A stretch of DNA of 41,819 bases, taken from contig JAQUQD010000020.1 of NCBI GenBank assembly GCA_028716265.1, positions 1 to 41,819 on the forward strand. The letters run 5' to 3'. The number at the start of each line of letters is the position of its first letter. Position 1 is the stretch's first letter. The DNA is from Bacteroidales bacterium (GTDB lineage: Bacteria > Bacteroidota > Bacteroidia > Bacteroidales > JAGONC01). Below the pieces are notes generated by a model. It saw nothing but the letters and a program-made list of their open reading frames with translations. It had not been told where the DNA came from and ran no database searches. The translations under genes were made by a program, and so were the position numbers. Below are positions 1-8,880 of this stretch, piece by piece.

Positions 1-1069
1 CGAACGCCACACTGGTGGCGCTGATCCCATGCAGGCGGTCGGTGGCCCAGAAGCCCAGGATCAGGACAAAGAGGATCACGGATTTGACCTCCTGGAAACT
101 GAGCTTTCCCATGCTTTTATATTCCTGTCTGAGCCGCTCCATCCCGCCTGCGATCTGCGGCCTGCGCTCTTCAGGTTTGAGCGGGAAAAAGACTTTCATC
201 GCAAGGAGATATCCTATCAGCATCAATCCGATCATCACCGGGAACTGGGCCATCATCCAGTCGGTAAAATAGATCTTCCCGCCAATGGCTCCCCCGATGA
301 TGGCTACCGCCAGCAGGTTCGCACCTGAACCGGTCATAAAGGCCCCAGCTCCCAGGTTGATCTGCAGCAGGTTCTGCAAAACAATGCTCCGCCCGAAGTT
401 GGTCTTTCCGTTATCCCGGTGCGCGCCATAAATGGCGGCAATCACCATAAATATGGGCAGCAGGATCGCTGCTTTGGCTGTGGTCGCTGAAATGAAAGCA
501 GACAGCACCACGTTGATCACCAGGAAACTCAGAAACACCGATCCAGCTGTTTTCCCGAACCGCAACAGGAACCACAGCGCAAATCGCTTGGCAATTCCTG
601 TCTTGACCAGCATGCTGGCCAGAACGAACGACATGATGTTGAGCCACATGACCGGATGACCCAACTGGGCCAGCGCTTCTTTCTCGGGTAGAACATTGCA
701 GAGGATCAGGCTGATAATGACCAGCAGGGAGGTCAGGTAGTTGGGAATGGCATCCGTGAGCCACAACAGGATGCTGGCGGCAAAGATCGCCAGCATCAGG
801 TGATTGCTCCTGGAAAAAGCGATCGGCCCCAGCTTCTCAAAAGCTTTTTTTGCTTCCTCTGAGATCAATCCCGCCGGATCAATGTCGGTCAGAAAGGGCA
901 GATGGGTAAAGAAACCAAATACAATGAAGGCGATGAGCGCCAGGGGCGGACCCAGGATCGCAAGCCACTTCTCAAATTTCGATTTCTCCCTTTTCGGGAG
1001 CTTTTCGATGCGGTACTGGTGCATGTCCAGCGGATCATACGCAGCCTGACGGGGCTTGTTGTCTTCCAT
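1..1069 (-). CDS. SLC13/DASS family anion:sodium symporter (partial, runs off the left edge)
   Basis: Reverse-strand translation from ATG at 1069 (MEDNKPRQAAYDPLDMHQYRIEKLPKREKSKFEKWLAILGPPLALIAFIVFGFF...) is open to the window edge. Many hydrophobic helices, and DASS-like segments such as ...SFVLASMLVKTGIAKRFA... and ...GSGANLLAVAIIGG... Confidence 0.82.
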   Translation of the reverse strand, partial: MEDNKPRQAAYDPLDMHQYRIEKLPKREKSKFEKWLAILGPPLALIAFIVFGFFTHLPFLTDIDPAGLISEEAKKAFEKLGPIAFSRSNHLMLAIFAASILLWLTDAIPNYLTSLLVIISLILCNVLPEKEALAQLGHPVMWLNIMSFVLASMLVKTGIAKRFALWFLLRFGKTAGSVFLSFLVINVVLSAFISATTAKAAILLPIFMVIAAIYGAHRDNGKTNFGRSIVLQNLLQINLGAGAFMTGSGANLLAVAIIGGAIGGKIYFTDWMMAQFPVMIGLMLIGYLLAMKVFFPLKPEERRPQIAGGMERLRQEYKSMGKLSFQEVKSVILFVLILGFWATDRLHGISATSVAF

Positions 1070-1092
1070 AAATGATATTTTGTTGAATCAGA

Positions 1093-1560
1093 CTACCAGG
1101 TTGTAAAAGGATGCTTCATGAGGATGACATTATAATATCGGACATCTCCTGTGACCTCTTCCCCCAGCCAGCCAGGCTTTTCGAAGGATTCCTGCTCCGA
1201 CGGCAACTCGATCTCCGCCAATACCAGCCCCTGGTTTTCGCCATAAAATTCATCCACTTCAAAGGTGAATTTCCCGGCCGGGACCAGGTACCTGGTCTTA
1301 TCAATCACACCGGGCTCGCATATCTTCAGCAGCTCTTCCACTTCTGACACAGGGATCTCCTTTTCCCATTCATACCGGCTGGCACCGGAAGCGTTGCCGA
1401 TCCCCTTGACCGTAATATAACCCTTGTCTCCCTTGATCCTGACCCGTACAGCCCGTTCGGGGACGGACGACAGATACCCCTGGGTGATCCGGGTTGCTTT
1501 TATACTAAAAGGTTTGAAATCACCCTTTACCAGAAATTTACGTTCGATTTCCTGTGCCAT
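1093..1560 (-). CDS. CYTH domain protein (triphosphate tunnel metalloenzyme family)
   Basis: N-terminal MAQEIERKFLV (ExExK signature), then VRVRIKGDKGYITVKG and AEIELPSE, typical of CYTH/TTM proteins. Confidence 0.9.
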   Translation of the reverse strand: MAQEIERKFLVKGDFKPFSIKATRITQGYLSSVPERAVRVRIKGDKGYITVKGIGNASGASRYEWEKEIPVSEVEELLKICEPGVIDKTRYLVPAGKFTFEVDEFYGENQGLVLAEIELPSEQESFEKPGWLGEEVTGDVRYYNVILMKHPFTTW

Positions 1561-1563
1561 TTT

Positions 1564-2211
1564 TCAAATATTTTCGTTTGCCAGTGGTTTATTGATCATG
1601 CCGATCACACGCTTGATGGCCTGAAGGTAATTGATATTTTCAATCCCTTGAAGGCCAATATCCTGGATCGTTTTTTTAATATCCTCTATTTCTGTGGATT
1701 CTGAATTAACGGTGACCACCCTGGCACCATTGATCAGTACAATGCCATACTCACAAATGGTATCATTCACCATGTAGCCGTATCGTTTTTTACACACCCG
1801 CACCGCCTGCAGATCAGGGTGGCTGCGGATCATGGCCATAAATTCATCGTACGTATATTCTGGTTTTATCAGGTCTGGCATCTTTACCTGGAAGGCAGGA
1901 AAAACCTCGCCGGCAAGCATTTCTGCTTTCATAGGGAATTCTCCTTTCATCAGGGGATCCCATAGCTCCAGGCCCTCCAGCGTGTGCACATATGTTTTGA
2001 TATCCATCTTCCCGTCGCGGATCTTGGTGTTGTTGATATCGTTGATCCGCGACATGATGTAGATCTCCTCCGAATAGCGTTCCCAGACTTTTTCAGGAAT
2101 GGGCACCGAGAGACGGGCCATCCGCTTCCAGGCATTGTCAAAATTCTGTCCGAACGACCGGAATTCATACCTTGGTTTGGTCGCCTGTCCGACTACCAGC
2201 TTTTCTGCCAT
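1564..2211 (-). CDS. Conserved hypothetical protein, possibly divergent CYTH-like
   Basis: 215-aa ORF directly upstream of the CYTH gene (4 bp gap). EEIYIMS...KIRDGKMDIKTY and VVTVNSESTEIED recall alternating charged beta-strands of CYTH folds. Family assignment is tentative. Confidence 0.6.
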   Translation of the reverse strand: MAEKLVVGQATKPRYEFRSFGQNFDNAWKRMARLSVPIPEKVWERYSEEIYIMSRINDINNTKIRDGKMDIKTYVHTLEGLELWDPLMKGEFPMKAEMLAGEVFPAFQVKMPDLIKPEYTYDEFMAMIRSHPDLQAVRVCKKRYGYMVNDTICEYGIVLINGARVVTVNSESTEIEDIKKTIQDIGLQGIENINYLQAIKRVIGMINKPLANENI

Positions 2212-2325
2212 ACTTTATGTTTTGATTAATAGTATCATTGACTGTGATTATGAAGTATTTTTTTAGTCTTTCCCTACAGGGACTTGGGATTATGAAAATC
2301 CGATTTAATGTACCCCACCCCTGCA

Positions 2326-2351
2326 CCCCTCCCCTGCCAGCAGGGGAGGGG
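2326..2351. repeat. GC-rich perfect inverted repeat (12-bp arms) in an intergenic region
   Basis: CCCCTCCCCTGC (2326-2337) / GCAGGGGAGGGG (2340-2351). Embedded in a C/G-rich element (2310-2365), part of which recurs at about 10114-10132. Confidence 0.8.
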
Positions 2352-2385
2352 ACGGGGGAGGGGTAAATGGTTAACATCCCCTGTT

Positions 2386-4824
2386 TTACGGCATATTGGC
2401 CGTTCCCCGCGTAATGGTGTTCAGCAGCTGCCAGGTATCGGAGCCATCGGGTAGCCTTCCGTATGACTGTGTGGTTTCCATGGCCGGTATGGCGATATTG
2501 TCGATCACGGTGCCACTGGTATCTTCCAGCCATACTTCATCGCCGCCGCTGGAGAGGCCGAATCCGCTGGGATCGTCATCATCCACCACGATCACCAGCC
2601 AGCCCATTGCAGGTACGATGCTCCCTGCCGGGAATTCCTTTTTGGGCTTGCTGCCTGACTGTCCGCCCGGATCATAGATCTTATACCCGCTGATATCAAG
2701 CTCGACCGGGGAGGCATTATAGATCTCCACCCAGTCGGGATCGCCTGTCACACCGCGGGAATAGAGTTCGTTCACCACAACCCCTCCCGGCACGGCATTG
2801 CTGTTGGCTGTTCCTTTTGTTATAGTGAAGAGTATCTGCCAGTTATCGGTACCATCCGGATACCGGCCATAGGATTGTGTTTCCTCCAGGGCAGGGAAGG
2901 TAACGCTGTCGATTACCGTACCGTCGGCATTTTCCAGCCATACCTGTTCGCCGCCACTCGAAAGCCCGAACCCGCTCTCGGCTTCATCGTCGGTCACGAT
3001 CACATAGAATCCCCCGGTGGGAATGACGGTACCTGCCGGAAATTCCTTCTTCGGCTTGGTACCTTCCAGACCACCACTGTCGTAGATCTTGTATCCGGAA
3101 AGGTCGATATCCTTATCTGAATCATTGAAGATCTCGATCCAGTCAGGATTCTCCGATGTACCCCTTGAATAGAGCTCATTCATCCAGATCAGGACCACAT
3201 CAGGGATCACATTGCTGTTGGCCGCTCCTTTTGTAACTGTATAAAGCATCTGCCAGTTTTCGGCGCCATCCGGATAACGGCCGTACGACTGCCCTGCCTC
3301 CAGGGCGGGGAAAGTGACATCGTCGATGACCGTTCCGTCGGCATTTTCCAGCCATACCTGTTCTCCGCCGCTGGAGAGTCCGAATCCGCTTTCCGCCTCA
3401 TCATCGGTCACGATCACAAAGAATCCTTTGGATTGGATGGTGGTGCCTGCGGGGAACTCCTTCTTGGGCTTGGTGCCTGCCTGGCCGCCGCTGTCGTAGA
3501 TCTTGTACCCGGAGAGGTCAACGTCGGCATCCGAATCATTGAACACTTCTATCCAGTCGGGATCCTCGGTCGTACCCTGCGAATAGAGCTCATTCATTAC
3601 GATCCTTATCTGGGGGGGTGGGGTATTATCGTTGGCAGCGCCTTTGGTCACGACATAGAATGCCTGGAAGGTAGAAGCTCCGTCAGGATAACGTCCGTAG
3701 GATTCGTTTTCTTTCAGTGCTGGAAAGACACAATTGTCGATGACATTTCCGGAAGGGTTTTCCAGCCAGATCTCTTCGCCGTCGCTGGAGAGACCAAAAC
3801 CACTGGCATCGGCGTCATCCGTGACGATGACAACGAAGCCGTGGGCTGTAATGGTGGTCCCGGCAGGGAATTCTTTTTTGGGCTTTGAACCCGATTGTCC
3901 TCCGCTGTCATAGATCTTATACCCGCTGATGTCGGCATCGAATGCAGAGGCATTATAGATTTCGACCCAGTCGGGATCCTCTGTTGAGCCCTGGGAGAAT
4001 ACTTCATTGATAAAAAGGGTGGGAGCAGGCACTTCACTGCTGTTCGCAGTACCGCGGGTGATGGTGTTCACGATCTGCCAGGTGGGCGATCCGTCGGGAA
4101 TGCGGGCCCATGACTGAGTGGGTTCAAATCCGGGGAAGGCGATGTTATCAATGACCGATCCACTGGCATTTTCAAACCACACCTCATCACCACTGGAGGA
4201 AAGTCCGAAACCTGCCTCGCCTCCTACATCCACCACGATCACGTAGAATCCTTTCGGAGGTACAATGGTTCCTGAAGGAAACTCCAGCTTCTGCTTGGTA
4301 CCTGATTGTCCACCCGGATCATAGATCTTATAACCAGTCAGATCAGCAGGACTGTCAGAGTTATTGTAGATCTCGATCCAGTCAGGATCCTCCGGAACGC
4401 CTCGTGAGTAGATCTCATTCATCAGAATGGAAGGTGCACCAACGGTATAACTTGCAGCTGATGCAGGTGCACCGGCCGGGTTGGTCGCCTTTTTCCCTGC
4501 ATTGGATTCAGCTTCGATGTAATATTGTACCTGAACATCACTGGCTTGTGCCGGGATCTGTCCGGAATACGTGCTGCCGGAGGCTGTCATGGCCACACTG
4601 GTAAAACTGCCTGTACCTGCTTTATAAAAGAGGATTACAGCCTTAATGCCATCATTGCTGGTCACCTTCGCCGTGACCGTTACAACATCATTATCTCCCG
4701 GAGCCAGGGGGCTCATCGACATATTGGTGATCACCGGAGGCCCTTCGAAAATTTCATCCTTTACACAGCCGGTAATGAAAAGCGCAGCTATGAAGAACAT
4801 CATGACAAAATATCGTGTTTTCAT
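2386..4824 (-). CDS. Lipoprotein with five tandem lamin-tail (LTD) domains
   Basis: Signal/lipobox MKTRYFVMMFFIAALFITGC; five copies of NE(I/V/L)(Y/F)S(R/Q)G...DPDWIEI(Y/F)N...GYKIYD.GGQ.G.KPKKEFPAGT...GFGLSS.G(D/E)EVWLEN. Confidence 0.88.
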   Translation of the reverse strand: MKTRYFVMMFFIAALFITGCVKDEIFEGPPVITNMSMSPLAPGDNDVVTVTAKVTSNDGIKAVILFYKAGTGSFTSVAMTASGSTYSGQIPAQASDVQVQYYIEAESNAGKKATNPAGAPASAASYTVGAPSILMNEIYSRGVPEDPDWIEIYNNSDSPADLTGYKIYDPGGQSGTKQKLEFPSGTIVPPKGFYVIVVDVGGEAGFGLSSSGDEVWFENASGSVIDNIAFPGFEPTQSWARIPDGSPTWQIVNTITRGTANSSEVPAPTLFINEVFSQGSTEDPDWVEIYNASAFDADISGYKIYDSGGQSGSKPKKEFPAGTTITAHGFVVIVTDDADASGFGLSSDGEEIWLENPSGNVIDNCVFPALKENESYGRYPDGASTFQAFYVVTKGAANDNTPPPQIRIVMNELYSQGTTEDPDWIEVFNDSDADVDLSGYKIYDSGGQAGTKPKKEFPAGTTIQSKGFFVIVTDDEAESGFGLSSGGEQVWLENADGTVIDDVTFPALEAGQSYGRYPDGAENWQMLYTVTKGAANSNVIPDVVLIWMNELYSRGTSENPDWIEIFNDSDKDIDLSGYKIYDSGGLEGTKPKKEFPAGTVIPTGGFYVIVTDDEAESGFGLSSGGEQVWLENADGTVIDSVTFPALEETQSYGRYPDGTDNWQILFTITKGTANSNAVPGGVVVNELYSRGVTGDPDWVEIYNASPVELDISGYKIYDPGGQSGSKPKKEFPAGSIVPAMGWLVIVVDDDDPSGFGLSSGGDEVWLEDTSGTVIDNIAIPAMETTQSYGRLPDGSDTWQLLNTITRGTANMP

Positions 4825-4854
4825 CTTTAAATGGGTATATGATTAATATTTCTT

Positions 4855-6438
4855 TTAAAAATCGATTTCAAACCTTACCGTGACCATGTGGTAGTTTTCC
4901 CCTGCTTTGCCTGCTGCCTCCACAACCTGCTTTGGATCTTTGGTCAGGTTACCGTCGGCGTCATAGCCCACATACAGCTTGCCTTTTCCGTTGGCATACC
5001 GGTCGTGATTCAAATAGGCATAGTTGAACATCATTTTCACATTGTTGGTGATATAATAATTCAACCCCAGCGTATAGCCTTCACCGGCGCCTCCCATAAG
5101 CTTTTCCATTCCACTGTTCAGGCTGAGGTAATCATAACGAAGTGCAAGCTCGATGTCGCCCCATTTCTTGCCCCGGCTTACCTGGGTGAATTCTCCGTCG
5201 TCCGGATTGTAGTTGTATTTTCCCCCGAAGATCAGCCAGCTGCCAAAAACATAAAATCCGTCAAAATAATGGTTCACTCCCTTAACGGTATCGTCCACAC
5301 CGCTTAGCAGATATTCTCCCTGGATTCTCAGTCCTTTATGGTATGCGGCCAGCTCCAGTCCGCCCAGTGTCGCATGGTCGATGGGTCCCACCAGGTCGGT
5401 GTCGATGTATTTTTTCCGGTTGATGCTGGTGAGGGAACGGGTGCTGTAGCGAAGGGTTCCCACAACTTCGGCATCCGTTTTGGGCGTGCGGTACGATCCG
5501 GAAACTCCCAGGTGCAAACCCTTGTCCGGGTCATCAGGGAACCCCATAAACACTACCCTTCCTGTCAGGGAGTATCCTTCGTCCATGCCATAGTCTTTGT
5601 TGTTGTCTTCCGAGAATATTCTTTCCTCCAAGTCACCGACATTCTGGAAAAAGATACCTCCCTGGAGAAGTAACCACTTGTAATGATACGTGGCACCCAG
5701 TCCGATATGCCGTGACGGAGCGAAGGCGTTAACCGCCATGGGACGCTCGATGAAGGTCAGGTATCGGGAGGTGGTGGTCCTTTCCATGGAATAATATTCT
5801 TTAAAGTTACCTGCCCGCAGGGAAACTCCTTTATTGAAGGTGTACTCGAGGTAGGCATCTTTCAATTCCAGTTCGGAGTTGCTAATATCCATATCGAATT
5901 CACCATACCAGTGCTTACCGATCTGGGCCTTGGCACCCAGACGTGCCCTGCGGATGGAGTAACCGTTTCCGATCGGATTCATCACATCTCCAAAGAACCA
6001 TGCCCCGTCGGCCTGGACACGGAAGTCGAACCAGAAACGGTAATCGTTCTTATAGCTCTCAAATACCAGGATCCCATTCCGTTCTTCGGCGAACAACGGA
6101 TTGCGGTTCACACGGACACCATACTGATTGTAACGGACATTATAGATCATCATGACATCCGTTACGGTTTTACCACTGAGTCCAATCTCAATCTTTTCGT
6201 GATCGGGATGGGTAAAAACGAGTACATCCGATGAGGCTGCGCTTACCTGAATGGAGTACATCCCGTTTTCATTGGTCAGAACGGAAGCATCGGTTCCCTT
6301 GAGGCTGACCGTGGCCTCTTTAACGGGCTCCTGCCCAATGTTCGAGGTGACCTTACCAGTCACAGTGCGTACCTGTGCACTCACATGAAGGCCACCCATG
6401 AAGGTCAGCAGGATGAGAAAGAAATAAAACTTTTTCAT
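4855..6438 (-). CDS. Outer-membrane porin, Porin O/P (phosphate-selective) type, with N-terminal carboxypeptidase-regulatory-like domain
   Basis: Signal peptide, N-terminal VTGKVTSNIGQEPVKEATVSLKGTDASVLTNENGMYSI domain, then beta-barrel text with ARLGAKAQIGKHWYGEFDMDISNSELELKDAYLEYTFNKGVSLRAGNFKEYYSMER, typical of Porin O/P; adjacent to Pit. Confidence 0.8.
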   Translation of the reverse strand: MKKFYFFLILLTFMGGLHVSAQVRTVTGKVTSNIGQEPVKEATVSLKGTDASVLTNENGMYSIQVSAASSDVLVFTHPDHEKIEIGLSGKTVTDVMMIYNVRYNQYGVRVNRNPLFAEERNGILVFESYKNDYRFWFDFRVQADGAWFFGDVMNPIGNGYSIRRARLGAKAQIGKHWYGEFDMDISNSELELKDAYLEYTFNKGVSLRAGNFKEYYSMERTTTSRYLTFIERPMAVNAFAPSRHIGLGATYHYKWLLLQGGIFFQNVGDLEERIFSEDNNKDYGMDEGYSLTGRVVFMGFPDDPDKGLHLGVSGSYRTPKTDAEVVGTLRYSTRSLTSINRKKYIDTDLVGPIDHATLGGLELAAYHKGLRIQGEYLLSGVDDTVKGVNHYFDGFYVFGSWLIFGGKYNYNPDDGEFTQVSRGKKWGDIELALRYDYLSLNSGMEKLMGGAGEGYTLGLNYYITNNVKMMFNYAYLNHDRYANGKGKLYVGYDADGNLTKDPKQVVEAAGKAGENYHMVTVRFEIDF

Positions 6439-6488
6439 AATTTAACAGATTTAATTAATAATTAGATGTTAGTCATTTCTATTTGGCT

Positions 6489-7523
6489 TTAAAGGTTATT
6501 GATGAACTGTGCCAGGTTATCGTCCTGTTGCAGGTTGAGTTTCTTCTTCAGCCGGTAACGCGCTACTTCAACGCTTTTGGGTGAGATGTTCAGAAGGGTG
6601 GCGATTTCCTTGGTTGATAAATTCAACCGGATGAGCATGGCCAGGTGTTTTTCCTGCAGGGTCAAATGAGGGAAGCCTGCAGTGAGTTTCATCTGGAAAT
6701 CCTTGTGGACCTGCTCGATCTGGCTGTAGAAATTTTCTTTTTCGGTCGTAAAACTCATCCTTTGCCTGATTCTGGCAGAAAGCTGTCTGAAAAGCAACTC
6801 AGCCTCCGTCCGGTCGCTTGCTTTAGTTATCCGGTCGATCTCATCCAGGATCTGTTCCAGGAATGTTCTCTGTTCCGAGAGGTTCAACGCGATATCGATG
6901 AATTCTTTCCTTTTGTTTTCAAGTCTTGCATTCAGTTCGTCCTTTTGCAGCTGGATGGTCTTGACCTCCATTTCGTGCAGTGATTGCCTGACGATATAAT
7001 TCTGGTTTTGCTGAACCAGGAGTTCGTTGGTGGTCTTCCAGCGAAGCTTTTGCTGACGAAAGACGATGAGGATAAGCGAAAGAACAATGACTGCCAGCAG
7101 GATCAGCAATCCATAAACGACCATGTCGATGGTTCTCGCCGGCAGGGAGGCCTCACCAGGATCGTCCGGAACAGGGACACCTTTTGTGATCTGAAGGTCG
7201 AACACGTTTTGCATGAAAAAAAGCATGAAAAATGTCAGAATTCCGGCGATGACGGGTGTGGCGATCCACCCTATGGCCACTCCACCCAATGCTTTTAATT
7301 TTATTTCACGGACTCCTTTTACAAGCCCGATCCCCAGAATGGATCCGATGACCACCTGGGTGCTTGAAACCGGTACCAGTGGTAATGGAGGTAGTCCCGT
7401 TTTTGCAACCAGCTCCGAGAATGTTGAGGATGAAAATAAAAACAGGACCAGGGCCTGGGCAAGCACGATGACGATCGCTGCTTCCGGGTTGAGCGATAGA
7501 ATATCGTTGCCAATGGTTTGCAT
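6489..7523 (-). CDS. C-terminal half of Pit inorganic phosphate transporter fused to a coiled coil and LuxR-type HTH (separated from the upstream half by one in-frame TAA)
   Basis: PLPLVPVSSTQVVIGSILGIGLVKGVREIKLKALGGVAIGWIATP (Pit C-terminal half); TM; helical linker; C-terminal LTLQEKHLAMLIRLNLSTKEIATLLNISPKSVEVARYRLKKKLNL (LuxR/GerE-like HTH). Confidence 0.82.
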   Translation of the reverse strand: MQTIGNDILSLNPEAAIVIVLAQALVLFLFSSSTFSELVAKTGLPPLPLVPVSSTQVVIGSILGIGLVKGVREIKLKALGGVAIGWIATPVIAGILTFFMLFFMQNVFDLQITKGVPVPDDPGEASLPARTIDMVVYGLLILLAVIVLSLILIVFRQQKLRWKTTNELLVQQNQNYIVRQSLHEMEVKTIQLQKDELNARLENKRKEFIDIALNLSEQRTFLEQILDEIDRITKASDRTEAELLFRQLSARIRQRMSFTTEKENFYSQIEQVHKDFQMKLTAGFPHLTLQEKHLAMLIRLNLSTKEIATLLNISPKSVEVARYRLKKKLNLQQDDNLAQFINNL

Positions 7524-7529
7524 GACACG

Positions 7530-8222
7530 TTATCCGTACGTAAAGATGCCAACAGCGATGGAAATTCCTCCGAGCAGGAACAGGAGCTGGACCCCGTCGA
7601 GCCGGTAGATCCCAAAATCAAGAACGATATTGGGCGCACTGCTGACAAACACACCCATGACATTGGCAATGTTGTTCGCCCCGAGGCTGTAGGCTCCAAA
7701 TGCTCCCACCAGGATCAGTGCCGTGCGTATATATGAATCGAGTTTGATCACATGGATCTTTGCCTTACGCAACGCCCACTTTAACAAAAGGTACAAGCCT
7801 GCTGCGAACAGCATCCCCAGAACAGGTCCGCTGATCCACGTAATGACTATTTTGCGGAGCACCACCAGGTCGGTGTTATGGCCGGTAAACAGGGTCCAGC
7901 CGATGATGGCCCCCACGATTGCCTGGCTTGTGGATACGGGCAGACGGCGCTTTGTCATGACAAAGACCGTCAAAGCAGCACATAGCGTGACTGTGAAGCT
8001 TCCCCCCAGTGCATCCACGGTGCCCAGTTCGTTGAGGGTTTCAGCTCCTCCTTTGCCCTGGAAGACAGCCCCTAGGATCACAAACGTGCTGGCGATGATC
8101 GCAGCACGTCTAAAACTGAGCATACGGGACCCGACGGCAGATCCGAAAATATTCGCAGCGTCGTTTGCTCCCAGTGACCACCCCAGGAATAATCCGCTGG
8201 ATATGAAGATGAGCAGGAGCAT
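7530..8222 (-). CDS. N-terminal half of Pit inorganic phosphate transporter
   Basis: ATG at 8222: MLLLIFISSGLFLGWSLGANDAANIFGSAVGSRM... with GANDAAN and SLGANNIANVMG signatures of PF01384-type transporters. Ends FTYG*; the ORF track extends the start to 8306. Confidence 0.82.
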   Translation of the reverse strand: MLLLIFISSGLFLGWSLGANDAANIFGSAVGSRMLSFRRAAIIASTFVILGAVFQGKGGAETLNELGTVDALGGSFTVTLCAALTVFVMTKRRLPVSTSQAIVGAIIGWTLFTGHNTDLVVLRKIVITWISGPVLGMLFAAGLYLLLKWALRKAKIHVIKLDSYIRTALILVGAFGAYSLGANNIANVMGVFVSSAPNIVLDFGIYRLDGVQLLFLLGGISIAVGIFTYG

Positions 8223-8232
8223 CGCACAGGGA

Positions 8233-8880
8233 TTATAAAGACCTCTTGATTGCCATGATGTTGAGCAGGTCGGCAGCCCGCTGGGCTTCATCCGAAAGAC
8301 TTTCAATATGCAGGGTGAAGTACCTCAGGTGAAACTTTTCACTCAGCTTCAGACCTTGCATATCATGAAAAACCCTGCGTTTGATGCTATCCGCCATCTT
8401 ATCCACTTCTTTTTCATATAAATACACCCTATGTAGATTTTCTTTTATGGAATCGGGATCACGAAAGTAGGATCGGGCTGCAGGTATGACCGATTCAACC
8501 GCCGAAATGGAAAGATCGGTCAGCTTGATGAGATCCTGGTTGAGTTCGGCAGGTATGAAGGGCACTTCCACATCGAACTGGAACAGGTTGTGCTTGGCCA
8601 GGTCAATGATGGTATCCAGCTCTTCGAGCAACCGCATGATGTCTCCCCTGAGCTGAGGCATGAGCGATTGCGTATACAGCGTGTTTTCGATTTTTTTACG
8701 GATGATGTCCGCCTCATTCTCAAGATTGGAAATTGTTTTCAGGTTATCCTGGAAGCTTTCATGGTTGCCGCTCAAATAATTCCTGACTCCTTCCTTGAAA
8801 ATCAGATTGCCCTCATCCACTTTATCCAGAAACTGGTCGATCTGCTTGATCGATTTATTGGCATGCTTGAAAGAGAACAT
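8233..8880 (-). CDS. DUF47 / PhoU-like phosphate transport regulator
   Basis: All-helical 215-aa protein directly upstream of Pit, same strand. KISNLENEADIIRKKIENTLYTQ, IMRLLEELDTIIDLAKH and LYEKEVDKMADSIKRRVF are typical of DUF47. Confidence 0.87.
   Translation of the reverse strand: MFSFKHANKSIKQIDQFLDKVDEGNLIFKEGVRNYLSGNHESFQDNLKTISNLENEADIIRKKIENTLYTQSLMPQLRGDIMRLLEELDTIIDLAKHNLFQFDVEVPFIPAELNQDLIKLTDLSISAVESVIPAARSYFRDPDSIKENLHRVYLYEKEVDKMADSIKRRVFHDMQGLKLSEKFHLRYFTLHIESLSDEAQRAADLLNIMAIKRSL

Noticed and set aside
411-764. 117-aa minus-strand ORF
   Set aside because: Wrong frame within the DASS transporter, whose frame is open across the region.
3433-3888. 151-aa plus-strand ORF
   Set aside because: Antisense to the strongly supported LTD lipoprotein; no family resemblance.
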